A stretch of 64,000 nt of DNA from Streptomyces griseoaurantiacus (GTDB taxonomy: Bacteria > Actinomycetota > Actinomycetes > Streptomycetales > Streptomycetaceae), in NCBI GenBank assembly GCA_014656015.1, contig BNBP01000006.1:1-64000 (forward strand), in the 5' to 3' direction. Under the pieces are notes generated by a model. The model was given only the letters and a program-made list of their open reading frames with translations. It had not been told where the DNA came from and did not search any database. Position numbers and translations under genes: made by a program. How positions within the stretch are numbered: the stretch's first letter is position 1; each line of letters begins with the position of its first letter. Shown piece by piece: positions 50,808 through 60,026 of the stretch.

Positions 50808-51284
50808 TCACACGAACGCACGGTCAGCGGCATCCCCTTCGAGGTCATCGGTAAGGGCGAGCGTCACGGTGATCTGTTTGCCCCCCCGTTCCTCGCGAAC
50901 GCGGAAGCTCTGGGATACCGCCATGACGATCTCCAGGCCGTGCTGGCCCACGCGTTCCGGGTTGGCCGCCAGTACCGACGGCCGCACATCGCTCCTGTCC
51001 CATACGCTGATCTGGACGGCATCTTCCCTGAGCTCCAGCCTCAGTAGGCATGGGCCGGGTGCGTACTTGCGGGCATTGGTCACCAGCTCGCTGACCACGA
51101 GCTGCGCCACGTCCATCGCACGAGCCGACACCGGTATCCCGTGGTCGGTCCGAACAGTGGTGAGGAAGCCGTGGGCCATGGCCCGGGCCTCAGCGATACG
51201 GGTACTGCCCTTCAACGTGGCAGAGACGGCGACTGGGCCTCTGCCGATCGGCTCCTGTCCCTCGTCCCGGGCAGCAGCATCCAT
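50808..51284 (-). CDS. ATP-binding protein, HATPase (RsbW-like anti-sigma)
   Basis: 158 residues from ATG 51284. GHKL ATPase motifs: N-box VAQLVVSELVTNARKYAPG (about 61-79), VQISVWDRSDVRPSV, and GQHGLEIVMAVSQSFRVREERGGKQI. These small kinases bind sigma factors or phosphorylate STAS antagonists; the STAS protein at 47,392 is a possible but unproven partner. The helix before the N-box begins AEARAMAHGFL as in the family. It stands alone among relics. Confidence 0.88.
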   Translation of the reverse strand: MDAAARDEGQEPIGRGPVAVSATLKGSTRIAEARAMAHGFLTTVRTDHGIPVSARAMDVAQLVVSELVTNARKYAPGPCLLRLELREDAVQISVWDRSDVRPSVLAANPERVGQHGLEIVMAVSQSFRVREERGGKQITVTLALTDDLEGDAADRAFV

Positions 51285-51640
51285 GGACTCGCCTCACTTC
51301 CGAAGCGTTCAGCACTACGCAACCCGACTGCCCTGAAAACCTCGCAGCACCTCACTCGGCGGGGCCCGCGGCCGGGAGTCGATCACGGCTCTCCCCGTCC
51401 GGGCAGAGCGCAAGGAACCTTACAGAGGCACGCGAGCAGAGCAGGAAACGGGCCCCTTTTGTCGGATCGTGCCCCTGCTGCGTGTCGTCGCGTGCGGCGG
51501 TTATGCGTCCTGAAACCTCTGCCACTCACAGCTCATCGACTACTCACGCCGGCTTCGCAGCGGCATAGCACTTTCCGGTGGCAGGACCAAGCCGAGCGCG
51601 TGTTCGACATACTCTTCTCGGCGCGATTATGGGAGCTGTG
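51285..51640. other. Intergenic, no supported gene
   Basis: 356 bases between the HATPase and the excisionase relic; nothing recognised. If an integrative element once sat here, one end should be in this stretch. Confidence 0.4.
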
Positions 51641-51827
51641 ATGCTCACGCAGTTCATGGGCGCGAGTCGGGCCGCCGAGTACTTGAATGTGTCACTCACG
51701 TGAATCCATCGAGACGCCCCCCGTTCGGGGCTCGTACCTCACAAATTATGGCGGGGGGCGTGACGCCAAACCGCAGTTCAAGATCAGCGAGGTGCAGGCC
51801 TGGGCTCGTCAGCGACGGCTCGGCTGA
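51641..51827 (+). pseudogene. Relic of an excisionase-like HTH protein
   Basis: ATG 51641 reads MLTQFMGASRAAEYLNVSLT, the start of a MerR/Xis-type DNA-binding domain, then a stop. The next part appears in other frames: IHRDAPRSGLVPHKL, and finally DAKPQFKISEVQAWARQRRLG, ending at TGA 51827. Together they give the order of pSAM2-type excisionases. At least two frameshifts, so it is dead. Confidence 0.72.
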
Positions 51828-51875
51828 CCTTTTGGGCGCTCAGCCACCGACTCGGCGGCTGAACACCCACTTCGT

Positions 51876-52085
51876 TCACTTACCCAGAGCCAGGTCGAGC
51901 ATCTTCGCGGCGGTCCGGATCGATCCTGGCGTCAGGGGCGATAGATCTTGAAGGTGACGTCCAGGCTCTGTGGCCCATCCATTCGGCGAAGTCCGTGATG
52001 GGAATGCCCTTGCGCAGGCAGTTCGAGGCGAAGAAGTGACGGAGGCTGCAGAGCGCCATGCCCTCCGGGATCTCGATCGCGCCTG
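51876..52085 (-). pseudogene. C-terminal relic of a tyrosine integrase
   Basis: Minus strand reads IEIPEGMALCSLRHFFASNC, LRKGIPITDFAEWMGH, then after a one-base shift SLDVTFKIYRPLTP and IRTAAKMLDLALGK, stop at 51876. LRHFFAS holds the catalytic Arg and His, WMGH the second His, and KIYRP the nucleophilic Tyr. The catalytic core's end is thus recognisable, but the first 300 residues are missing. It faces the excisionase relic (convergent), so the two were rearranged from a typical element. Confidence 0.78.
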
Positions 52086-52428
52086 ACCTCCGCCCGACGC
52101 CGACTCCCTTGACGGCCCGTCAGTTCTGACTTCGGCGATGCGTCATGCCTTGCTTCCACGCCGGGTGTCCTGGCCGCCCGACGCGCTGTCGTCATTCTGC
52201 GCGTACCTTCCGATACGGAGTCATTCCGAACGGGCGCTCCCGCACGTCAGTGTTCCGTAAGGGCCCGGCCGGTGGGCGTTCCCTCCGCCGGATCCTAGGG
52301 TGGCGGCTGCGCCCCACGCCCGGCCGACGAAGTTCTCCCCGCGTCCCCACCACCTCGCCCCTTGTGACTGCCGGGCGTCAGCACGCTCATTTACCTCGAT
52401 CACTCCCATGAATGCCGCAAGGAGAGAG
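52086..52428. other. Intergenic, aquaporin upstream region
   Basis: About 340 bases between the integrase relic and the aquaporin gene; presumably holds the aquaporin promoter. No gene seen. Confidence 0.45.
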
Positions 52429-53130
52429 ATGAAGAAGTGGATCGCCGAGTTCATCGGCACGATGTTCCTCGTTCTCACGATCACGACGGCGGTGCTTTCC
52501 AAGGCCGCCATGGCCCCGCTGGCGATAGGCGCGGTCCTCATGGTGATGGTGTACGCGGGAGGGCATGTGTCGGGAGCCCATTTCAACCCGGCCGTCACGC
52601 TCGCGGTCCTCTTACGGCGGCGTCTCACGGTGGTCGACGCCGTGGCTTACCTCGTGGCGCAGTTGGCGGGCGGACTGACGGGAGCGGTGATCGGGCGCTG
52701 GGCCGTGGACCCGGCCGAGGTGACGGCCGTCTCCTTCTCGGGCCGTCACCTCGTGGCGGCGCTCGCGGTGGAGGGCCTCTTCACCTTCGCACTGGCCTAT
52801 GTGGTGCTCAACGTCGCCACCAGCAGTGACCATGAGGCGAACTCCTTCTACGGGCTGGCGATCGGTTTCACCGTCCTCGCGGGCGCGGTGTCCGTGGGCG
52901 GTGTCTCGGGAGGAGCCTTCAACCCCGCCGTGGCCGTCGCGGGCTCCGTGGCCGGGCTGTTCTCCTGGTCCTCGCTGTGGGTCTACCTCCTCGCCCAGAC
53001 GGTCGGTGGCGCTCTTGCGGCGCTCGCCTTTCTCGGGCTCAACCCTCATGACCGTGGTCCTGTCCGGAGTGCGCCGGAAGCGGTGTCCGGCGTCGAGGCC
53101 GCGGACCCGGGGGCTCGGCACTCGGTCTGA
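52429..53130 (+). CDS. Aquaporin / MIP-family channel
   Basis: 233 residues from ATG 52429 behind AAGGAGAG. Six membrane helices and two half-helices with NPA motifs at residues 53-55 (HFNPAVT) and 165-167 (AFNPAVA). The start MKKWIAEFIGTMFLVL is typical. The short loop and GGHVSGAHFNP resemble water-selective AqpZ-type channels rather than long GlpF glycerol channels, but selectivity-filter residues were not modelled. Confidence 0.93.
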   Translation: MKKWIAEFIGTMFLVLTITTAVLSKAAMAPLAIGAVLMVMVYAGGHVSGAHFNPAVTLAVLLRRRLTVVDAVAYLVAQLAGGLTGAVIGRWAVDPAEVTAVSFSGRHLVAALAVEGLFTFALAYVVLNVATSSDHEANSFYGLAIGFTVLAGAVSVGGVSGGAFNPAVAVAGSVAGLFSWSSLWVYLLAQTVGGALAALAFLGLNPHDRGPVRSAPEAVSGVEAADPGARHSV

Positions 53131-53345
53131 GTGCGCGGCGGGCCTGTCCGTTCCGTCGACGAGAGGACCGCCGCCACCGCCGGGTCGGCCACGGACGCGG
53201 CGATGACGGTGTTCGTGGAGATGGACCCGGCGGGGCGGCGGGGAACCGAGCACTGTGATGCGGTTGGCCTTTCGCCCGGCCGTCGGTCACCGCCGCGAAC
53301 TGTCGCACGAGAGCGTGCCGCACCGGCTCGACGACACCGGCCTCC

Positions 53346-54080
53346 TCAGTCCATTCCCCGCTTCCCGGGTGTCCAGAAGGGTTTGGTGGAAATGGCGCGG
53401 CGGTTCCAGCCGCGGTCGTTGACGAGGTGGGTGCGGATCATCTGGATGGTGCGGGCCTCGCCGGCGAGGTAGGCGGCGCCTGGGGTGTCGGGCAGGTCGA
53501 GGGCGGCGACGGCGTCGACGAGTTGCCGGGAGGAGGCCGCCGGTGTTCCGTGGCGTGCGATCCGGGTCAGGGGCCGGGGCAGGTCGATGTGGTCGGCCTC
53601 GGTGCCGGCCTGGTGGACGCCGAAGACGGGAACGTGGGCGGGCACGGCGCGCAGCAGTGCACCGAAACCGGCCGCGGCGGACTCTTCGCCGGCGAAGAGG
53701 TGCCAGGGAGCGTCTCCTGTGAGACGGACGGCCCGGGGGTCGCGCACGAACGTCACATACTGTCCGGTGCGGGCGTTCTCGGCCCACTGGAGACCGATGC
53801 TGTCAGGGGTGCCGTGGTCGAACAGCACGAGGTCGATCCACCCCTGTGCGGAGTCGAAGTCCCAGACGCTGTAGGTACGCAGTGTGAGCATGCTTCCGAT
53901 GCGCACCCGGATGTGGTCGCCGGGCCGCCAGTTCAGGCCGGCCAGCTTCGGTCCTGCCAGCCGCATCCGTCTGGAGGTGGGCGTGAGTTCCTCGATCTCC
54001 TGGATGTGGCCGCCGGGCAGCAGTCGCCGGCTGAGGTCGAATCGGCCGTTGTCGGGTGAGGAATCGTTCACGGGGTTCAT
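53346..54080 (-). CDS. Siderophore-interacting protein (FAD/NAD(P)H ferric-siderophore reductase)
   Basis: 244 residues, ATG 54080. FAD-binding half: RRMRLAGPKLAGLNWRPGDHIRV and LRTYSVWDFD (the R-x-Y-S/T FAD motif), NAD-like half: HLFAGEESAAAGFGALLRAVP and AAYLAGEARTIQMIRTHLVN, the typical AGE motif of the SIP family. Such proteins release iron from imported siderophores by reduction. The start overlaps the stop of the MMPL remnant (ATGA), so both were in one operon. Confidence 0.9.
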   Translation of the reverse strand: MNPVNDSSPDNGRFDLSRRLLPGGHIQEIEELTPTSRRMRLAGPKLAGLNWRPGDHIRVRIGSMLTLRTYSVWDFDSAQGWIDLVLFDHGTPDSIGLQWAENARTGQYVTFVRDPRAVRLTGDAPWHLFAGEESAAAGFGALLRAVPAHVPVFGVHQAGTEADHIDLPRPLTRIARHGTPAASSRQLVDAVAALDLPDTPGAAYLAGEARTIQMIRTHLVNDRGWNRRAISTKPFWTPGKRGMD

Positions 54081-54443
54081 CGTTCGCCTGCCTTGGTCAG
54101 TTGCCGGTCATCGGCGTCGGTGTGGGGGTTCGCCGGGTGTGGACGGTGCAGGTTGTCTCCCTCGATGTCGACATCGGGCAGGACGCGGTCGAGCCGCTTG
54201 GGCAGCCACCAGGCCTTGTCACCCAGGAGATACAGAAGTGCGGGGATGAGGCACATCCGCACGACGAAGACGTCGAAGGCGACCGCCACCGCCAGGCCGA
54301 AGCCCATCGACTGGACCATCGTGTCCGACATGAGGACGACCCCGGAGAACACGGCGATCGACCAGGGCGATCAGCCACCCGGTGAGGAAAACGGGCCAGC
54401 GACGGTACGCGGTTGTACCGAGACGGTAGAGAAGGGATGCCAT
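54077..54443 (-). pseudogene. MMPL-family transporter with a large internal deletion
   Basis: ATG 54443 gives MASLLYRLGTTAYRRWPVFLTGWLIAL, the cytoplasmic start and TM1 of an MMPL protein, then immediately, in another frame, IAVFSGVVLMSDTMVQSMGF, GLAVAVAFDVFVVRMCLIPA, LLYLLGDKAWWLPKRLDRVL, which is the last part. About 600 of roughly 720 residues are missing and the two ends are out of frame. The junction is near 54,365. It was first gene of an operon with the siderophore-interacting protein. Confidence 0.88.
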
Positions 54444-54466
54444 GTCCCGACCGTAGGGTGGCGTTC

Positions 54467-55258
54467 ATGCGCATGGCGGCCAACCAATACCTCACAACGG
54501 CCAACCCGGGAGACGCGGACGCTCCCGTGTCACCGATCCTGAGCATCGACCGCGGAAGCACCGACCAGTTCGAGCAGACCATCGAGGCGCATGCCCACCC
54601 CGAACCCAAGCTGATCTGGTCCGTGAGCGCGACGGCCACGGTCACCGCCGCCGCGCGCCACTGGCTCATCCCGCCCGGATACGGCCTGTGGATCCCCGGT
54701 GGCGTCGAACACGGCGGGGCGGTACTGCGGGCCGGTGAGGGATCCGCCGTCGCCTTCTCCCCGGACCACTGCCCGATCACCTGGCCCCGGCCGACAGGTG
54801 TCGCGGTCGGACCCCTGCTGCGCGAACTCATCGCGCACCTGCACCGGGTGAGCCACCACGACCCGAGCCGACCGCACGCCGAAGCCCTCATGTTCGCTCT
54901 GCTGATGCCACTGCCCACCCATGACATTCACGTGACGATGCCGACCGACCCGCGAGCGCGAGCCATCGCCGAACGGCTCGTCGCGGACCCGGCGGACGAG
55001 CGTGAACTCGCCGCCTGGGCCGATCACGTCCACTCCAGCGTCAGAACCCTGGCACGGCTCTTCACCATGGAGACCGGGCTCAGTTTCGCCCGCTGGCGTA
55101 CGCGGGTCCGCATCCGGACAGCGGTCCAACTGCTCGCCGACGGGGCCTCGGTCACCACCACGGCCCGGGCCGTCGGCTACCGCAAACCCAGCGCCTTCAT
55201 CAGCGCCTTCAGCCGTGTCACCGGCCACACGCCCGGCACCTACCTCCACACCGACTGA
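54467..55258 (+). CDS. AraC-family transcriptional regulator
   Basis: 263 residues from ATG 54467 (ATG 54473 is also possible). N-terminal cupin (about 45-120): HAHPEPKLIWSVSATATVTAA, WLIPPGYGLWIPGGVEHGG. C-terminal AraC HTH pair (about 175-260): ERELAAWADHVHSSVRTLARLFTMETGLSFARWRTRVR and VTTTARAVGYRKPSAFISAFSRVTGHTPGTY. Only 23 bases separate it from the divergent MMPL remnant, so the promoter of that operon must overlap this gene's 5' end. Likely regulator of the siderophore/MMPL pair. Confidence 0.9.
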   Translation: MRMAANQYLTTANPGDADAPVSPILSIDRGSTDQFEQTIEAHAHPEPKLIWSVSATATVTAAARHWLIPPGYGLWIPGGVEHGGAVLRAGEGSAVAFSPDHCPITWPRPTGVAVGPLLRELIAHLHRVSHHDPSRPHAEALMFALLMPLPTHDIHVTMPTDPRARAIAERLVADPADERELAAWADHVHSSVRTLARLFTMETGLSFARWRTRVRIRTAVQLLADGASVTTTARAVGYRKPSAFISAFSRVTGHTPGTYLHTD

Positions 55259-55340
55259 CCGCTGTCGCCAAAGGACCGCCGCCGACTCGTCGGCGGATTC
55301 GGGGGGGGGCAGCGGGCAGAAGCCCTGGAGGGGCCGGTGG

Positions 55341-56081
55341 TCATCGCGGGGGTCGTGCGGGGATGCGCCTGTGGAGGTCCTCCAGAAGGTCGCGCATGGC
55401 CATGCGGAAGATCTCCGCCTGGTGGTCGCCGACGAAGGAGGTGTGCCCGAAGGCCTCCAGGACGACCATGCCGTGCATGTGCCCCCAGGCGCCCAGCAGG
55501 AGGGCCGTCGCGGGAGGCGGCAGGGGCTCCGGGCCGTGGGGGACCAGCCGTTCCAGGTGCGTCGCCGCGGCCGGTGAGAGCGCCCGGGTGTCGGCCGCGG
55601 CGAGTTGTGCCGTGGTGAACCCGTCGAACAGCTCTCGCTGGAAAAGAGTGCTCAGCCGGCGCATCGCCTGGGTGGTCGGCCCCTCGGCAGGTGCTTCGTA
55701 GTGGCGCAGCGGTGCGCCGTAGAGGAGTTGGAAGCGTTCGACGTGGGTGACGGCCCAGTGGCGGTAGCCCTCGGTGGCGGCCAGGAAGCGCCGAGCGGCG
55801 GGTTCCCCGGCCGCCGCGTCGACGGCCGCCGTCACGGCGTCGGCCAGGTCGTCGTACGCCTTGGTCACCAACGCCGTCACGAGGGCGTCCCGGTTGGGGA
55901 AGTAGTGGTAGAGCCCCTGCACGGTCATGCCGAGCTCGCGGGCGACCGCCCGCAGGGACAGGGCGTGCGGCCCGTGCTCGGTGATGTGGCGCTCGGCGGC
56001 GTCCACGATTTCCCGAGTGGCGGCGGCCCGGCGTCGCTGGCGCAGTGACGGCAGGACCGTCGCGGAGTTGTCGGCGAACAT
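55341..56081 (-). CDS. TetR-family regulator (TetR_C_33-like), probable repressor of MMPL gene
   Basis: 246 residues, ATG 56081. HTH: AATREIVDAAERHITEHGPHALSLRAVARELGMTVQGLYHYFPNRDALVTALV (about 20-72). The ligand domain has RFLAATEGYRHWAVTHVERFQLLYG, typical of WHG-domain TetR proteins. Divergent from the intact MMPL transporter with a 254-bp region between, containing GTCAGG (56151-56156) and its complement CCTGAC (56186-56191), a possible though widely spaced operator. Confidence 0.92.
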   Translation of the reverse strand: MFADNSATVLPSLRQRRRAAATREIVDAAERHITEHGPHALSLRAVARELGMTVQGLYHYFPNRDALVTALVTKAYDDLADAVTAAVDAAAGEPAARRFLAATEGYRHWAVTHVERFQLLYGAPLRHYEAPAEGPTTQAMRRLSTLFQRELFDGFTTAQLAAADTRALSPAAATHLERLVPHGPEPLPPPATALLLGAWGHMHGMVVLEAFGHTSFVGDHQAEIFRMAMRDLLEDLHRRIPARPPR

Positions 56082-56335
56082 GCGGCGATCCTATGGCGGT
56101 TGACGGGTCGAAACGCCGGGGATCTGCTGCCGTACCGAAAACCTCACAGTGTCAGGTAAATCTCCTGCTGCTCAAAAAGCCGCTGCCTGACTAGCGTCGT
56201 TCCCGGCGGGACGAGCGCGGCATCGCGCACGGTCCGCCGGGCGAAGAGTGCTCTGCGACGTGTTGCGTCGGCGCCTCGCCCGGCCGCCCGCCCGCCCCTC
56301 GTCCTTCCCCGAAGAACCCTGAAGGAGATCCACTC

Positions 56336-58576
56336 GTGTTCGAACGTTTGGCCGAATTGGCGATCCGCCGGTCCCGGCCGGTGCTGCTCCTGGCCGCCCT
56401 GGCGGTGGCCCTGATGGGTGTGGTGGGCGCCGGCGCCTTCGACAAGCTCAAGGGGGGCGGCTTCGACGATCCCGCCTCACCCTCCACCCGGGCGGCGCAC
56501 GTCATCGCCGACAAGTTCGGCGGCGAGGCCAATCTCGTCCTGCTGGTCCGTTCCTCCGCGGGCCGCGTCGACACCCCTGCCGCCAGGAGGGACGGCGAGG
56601 ACCTGGTGGCCGAGCTCGAGAAGGACGAGCGGCTCGGCAACGTCGTCTCCTTCTGGGAGACGAACAGCCCGGACCTGCGCTCCGGGGACGGTCGTGAGGC
56701 CATGGTGCTCGCCCATGTGAAAGGGGACGCCACCGAGCAGCGGAAGAGCGCCCTCGCGATCCTGGACACCTACAGCGGCTCCTACGAGGACACCCTCACC
56801 GTCCGGGCCGGAGGAGGCGCCGCGGTGGGGGCCGAGCTGTCGAACCAGGTGGTCGACGACCTGATCCTCGCCGAGGCGATCGCCATACCGCTCACCCTCG
56901 TGCTGCTCCTGGTCGTCTTCGGCAGCGTCGTCGCCGCGCTGCTGCCGCTCGTCATCGCCCTCATCGCCATCACCGGCTCGTTCGCCCAGCTCTTCCTGCT
57001 CGGCAGCGTCACCGACGTCGCCGACACCGCGACCAACCTCATCACGGCCCTGGGGCTCGGACTCGGCATCGACTACGCCCTGTTGATGGTCAACCGCTTC
57101 CGCGAGCAGATCGCGGCCGGTGCGAGTGTGGACGACGCCGTCCGGCGGACGGTGCACACCGCGGGCCGCACCGTCGCGTTCTCCGCGGCCACCGTCGCCG
57201 CGGCCCTGGCGGCCCTCATGGTGTTCCCGCAGTACTTCCTGCGCTCGTTCGGCTTCGCCGGCGTCGGAGTCGTCGCCATCGCCGCCCTGAGCACCCTCTT
57301 CGTGATGCCGGCCCTGCTGAAGGTGCTGGGGCACCGGGTCAACGGCGGCCGGATGCCGTGGGCGAAGGCGCGACGCTCCGAGGCGCGGGCATCCGTGTGG
57401 GGACGGCTGGCGCGCACCGTCATGCGGCGGCCCGTACTCACGGCGGTGCCCGCACTCGCCGTACTGCTGCTGGCCGCCAGCCCGCTGCTGGACATCACCT
57501 TCGGGACGACGGACGAACGCGTACTGCCCAAGGACGCCGAGAGCCGCCAGGTCTCGCAGATCGTGCGGGAGGAGTTCGGCGGCAGCGAGGAATCGGCCCT
57601 CTTCATCGCCCTCGACACCTCCGTGCCCCGAGCCCCGCTGGCCTCGTACGCCGGGCGACTGGCCGCCCTCAAGGGGGTCGAGCGGGTCGAGACCAGCGCG
57701 GGCACCTACAGCGGGGGACGACCCGCCACGACCGGCCCGGCCGACTCCGCCCTCGGCCGGCCCGACGCGCAGCGGATCAACGTGGTCAGCAGCCTGACGC
57801 CCAAGTCGGAGGCGGCCGAGGGCCTCGTCAAGCAGGTGCGCGCGGTGACTCCGCCCCCGGGGACGAACCCCTTGGTCGGCGGGAACGACGCCGTACTGGT
57901 CGACGCCAAGCAGTCCATCGCCGACCGACTTCCGTCAGCCGTGGGCCTGGTCGTCCTCAGCACCTTCCTGCTGCTGTTCCTGTTCACCGGCAGCATCGTG
58001 CACCCGCTGCGCGCGCTGGTCCTCAATCTGATCAGCCTGGGCGCCACCCTCGGCGTGATGACCTGGATCTTCCAGGACGGCCATCTCTCCTCACCGCTCG
58101 GCTTCACCGCCCAGCCGATGGAGCTGTCGATGACCGTGCTGATGTTCTGCATCGGCTTCGGCCTCTCGATGGACTACGAGGTCTTCGTCACCAGCCGGAT
58201 CAAGGAACTCCACGATCAGGGAGTGGACAACGAGACCTCCGTGGTCGACGGCCTCGGCCACACCGGTCGCATCGTCAGCGCGGCCGCCTTCCTGCTCGCG
58301 GTGAGCTTCTTCGCCTTCGGCACCGCCGAACTCAGCTTCATCCAGATGTTCGGCCTCGGCAGCGGACTGGCCATCCTCATCGACGCCCTCGCCGTCCGAG
58401 GCGTGCTCGTCCCCGCCGCGATGCGCCTGCTGGGGAACTCGGCCTGGTACGCACCCCGCTTCCTGCGCTCCTTCCACGCGCGGTACGGCCTCAGCGAGGG
58501 CGGCCCCGAGCCGACGGCCGCCCCCGGAGCGGCGTCGGCCGGGCGGGCGGACACGAAGGAGCCGACCGCGGTCTGA
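56336..58576 (+). CDS. MMPL/RND-family transporter
   Basis: 746 residues, GTG 56336 behind GAAGGAGA. Two six-helix halves: TM1 at 15-33, then a 130-residue extracytoplasmic loop, TM2-6 (ILAEAIAIPLTLVLLLVVFGSVVAALLP to VMPALLKVLG), a second half starting PVLTAVPALAVLLLAASPLLDI with its own loop, and TM8-12. Conserved Asp/Tyr residues of the proton path are visible in GLGLGIDYALLMVNRFRE and GFGLSMDYEVFVTSRIKE. It exports lipids or small lipophilic compounds in related bacteria. Probably repressed by the divergent TetR protein. Confidence 0.94.
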   Translation: MFERLAELAIRRSRPVLLLAALAVALMGVVGAGAFDKLKGGGFDDPASPSTRAAHVIADKFGGEANLVLLVRSSAGRVDTPAARRDGEDLVAELEKDERLGNVVSFWETNSPDLRSGDGREAMVLAHVKGDATEQRKSALAILDTYSGSYEDTLTVRAGGGAAVGAELSNQVVDDLILAEAIAIPLTLVLLLVVFGSVVAALLPLVIALIAITGSFAQLFLLGSVTDVADTATNLITALGLGLGIDYALLMVNRFREQIAAGASVDDAVRRTVHTAGRTVAFSAATVAAALAALMVFPQYFLRSFGFAGVGVVAIAALSTLFVMPALLKVLGHRVNGGRMPWAKARRSEARASVWGRLARTVMRRPVLTAVPALAVLLLAASPLLDITFGTTDERVLPKDAESRQVSQIVREEFGGSEESALFIALDTSVPRAPLASYAGRLAALKGVERVETSAGTYSGGRPATTGPADSALGRPDAQRINVVSSLTPKSEAAEGLVKQVRAVTPPPGTNPLVGGNDAVLVDAKQSIADRLPSAVGLVVLSTFLLLFLFTGSIVHPLRALVLNLISLGATLGVMTWIFQDGHLSSPLGFTAQPMELSMTVLMFCIGFGLSMDYEVFVTSRIKELHDQGVDNETSVVDGLGHTGRIVSAAAFLLAVSFFAFGTAELSFIQMFGLGSGLAILIDALAVRGVLVPAAMRLLGNSAWYAPRFLRSFHARYGLSEGGPEPTAAPGAASAGRADTKEPTAV

Positions 58577-58728
58577 CCGGCCCGGCCCCGCTCGGGGCGG
58601 GACCCGCCAGGAGGGCCGCAGGGTCCCTTCCGCGACGTAGCCGGGCGAGGCGTGGGCCCCCTCGCCCCGGCCGCGGCCCGCCCCGCCCCCGGCCGGGCGC
58701 GACGAAGATCGTCGCGTAGCGTACGCCC

Positions 58729-59292
58729 ATGACGCATCCCTCCCTGCGGTTGATTCCCGAGGCCGTGGCCCGGTTCGGCGACCGCGTGCACGCGGTCGGG
58801 GACGACCGGTGGAACGACGCCACGCCCTGCACCGAGTGGACGGTCCGGGACCTGGTCAACCATCTCGTCGCCGAACACCTGTGGGTGCCGCACCTGCTCG
58901 CCGGGGAGACCCTGGCGCAGGTGGGCGACCGCTACGACGGCGATGTCCTCGGCGCGGATCCCGTGCGTGCCTGGGACGAGGCCGCCGGACGTTCCCTCGC
59001 CGCATGGCAGGACGCCGACCTCTCCGGCACCGCCCGGTTCTCCTTCGGTGAGGCCCCGCTGACCGTGTACGCGGACCAGATCCTCGTCGACCTGACCGTC
59101 CACGAGTGGGATCTGGCGCGCGGCAGCGGCCAGGACGAGGCGCTCGACCCGGCCGCGGTCGACCGCAGCCTGGCCTACGCGCGCGCCAACGTGACGCGCA
59201 TGGCCGGCCTGGGCATCCTCGCCCCTCCGGTGGCCACCACCAGTACCGACCCGACCGTCCAGCTCCTGTCCCTGCTGGGGCGCGTCGTCTGA
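58729..59292 (+). CDS. TIGR03086-type metal-binding protein (mycothiol-dependent enzyme fold)
   Basis: 187 residues, ATG 58729. The DinB/MDMPI fold is clear from PCTEWTVRDLVNHLVAEHLWVPHLLAG (about 33-59), where H46 and the later DLTVHEWDLARGSG (H125, D128) give the three metal ligands of the family. Members bind zinc and can act as mycothiol transferases. The upstream 150 bases are GC-rich without clear ribosome site. Not part of an operon. Confidence 0.87.
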   Translation: MTHPSLRLIPEAVARFGDRVHAVGDDRWNDATPCTEWTVRDLVNHLVAEHLWVPHLLAGETLAQVGDRYDGDVLGADPVRAWDEAAGRSLAAWQDADLSGTARFSFGEAPLTVYADQILVDLTVHEWDLARGSGQDEALDPAAVDRSLAYARANVTRMAGLGILAPPVATTSTDPTVQLLSLLGRVV

Positions 59293-59332
59293 CGGTCCCG
59301 CAGCGCGCGAGCCGTTCGCCGAGCTGCCCGTG

Positions 59333-59755
59333 TCAGTCCCGCGGAGAGGAGAGGCCGGGCTCCGGCCCGACCAGTGTGTGTCCCGCCGCGCGCAGGACGG
59401 CGGCGGCGTCGGCGAACCGCTCCCGTGGCACGAGCACGAGATCGGAGTGGAAGGTCGAGACGACGAACACGGGGACCTCCGCCGAGCCGAGCGGCGCCAC
59501 GACGGCGGCCAGCATGCCGGGCAGGTCGAGATCGTGCGGATCGTCACCGTAGAGCCCGATCCAATGCTCACCCTCCGCCGTGGCCTCCCCTCCTTCCGGG
59601 GCGGCACGGGTGGGTGCCTCGCGGATGACGGTCAGCCCCTCCGGGGCCCGTACGGCCGCGTACCAGGAGTCCTCCGCGGGCAGCGACCGGTCGGGGAAGT
59701 GGTCGATGACGAAGAGGCGCGGCAGCGTCAGGAGCCGTCGTGGCGGTGGAGTCAT
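59333..59755 (-). CDS. ACT-domain-containing protein
   Basis: 140 residues, ATG 59755. It ends with a tandem ACT-like fold: GEHWIGLYGDDPHDLDLPGMLAAVVAPLGSAEVPVFVVSTFHSDLVLVPRERFADAAAVLRAAGHTL, which matches the small ACT_7 family. Such proteins bind amino acids and are often regulatory. Convergent with the TIGR03086-type gene with 40 bases between. Confidence 0.86.
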   Translation of the reverse strand: MTPPPRRLLTLPRLFVIDHFPDRSLPAEDSWYAAVRAPEGLTVIREAPTRAAPEGGEATAEGEHWIGLYGDDPHDLDLPGMLAAVVAPLGSAEVPVFVVSTFHSDLVLVPRERFADAAAVLRAAGHTLVGPEPGLSSPRD

Positions 59756-60026
59756 GGCGGGAGCGTACGGGGCGCCTGGGGCCTCCCGTTCGGATCATCC
59801 CGGCGTTCGCGGGGTCCGGCACGCACACCGACACTGCCTTGAACGGGCGCGGGGGCACCACCCAGCGGCGTTGTCGTCGGATGCCGGGGCTCCACCTCCA
59901 GGCGGCCGGGGCTCCGCCCTGACGCCCTCCTCCGCCGTGCAGCCGCGCGCACCGAACCCCGCTCGGGCCGTCCGAAGTCGAAACACGCCATGGCCGGCCT
60001 GATCCGGACGAAAGGTCCTGGGCGGC

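Noticed and set aside
50066..51047. Overlapping 160-250 codon frames between darcynin and the HATPase
   Set aside because: They overlap each other and the HATPase on the other strand, lack ribosome sites and change character midway; at most fragments.
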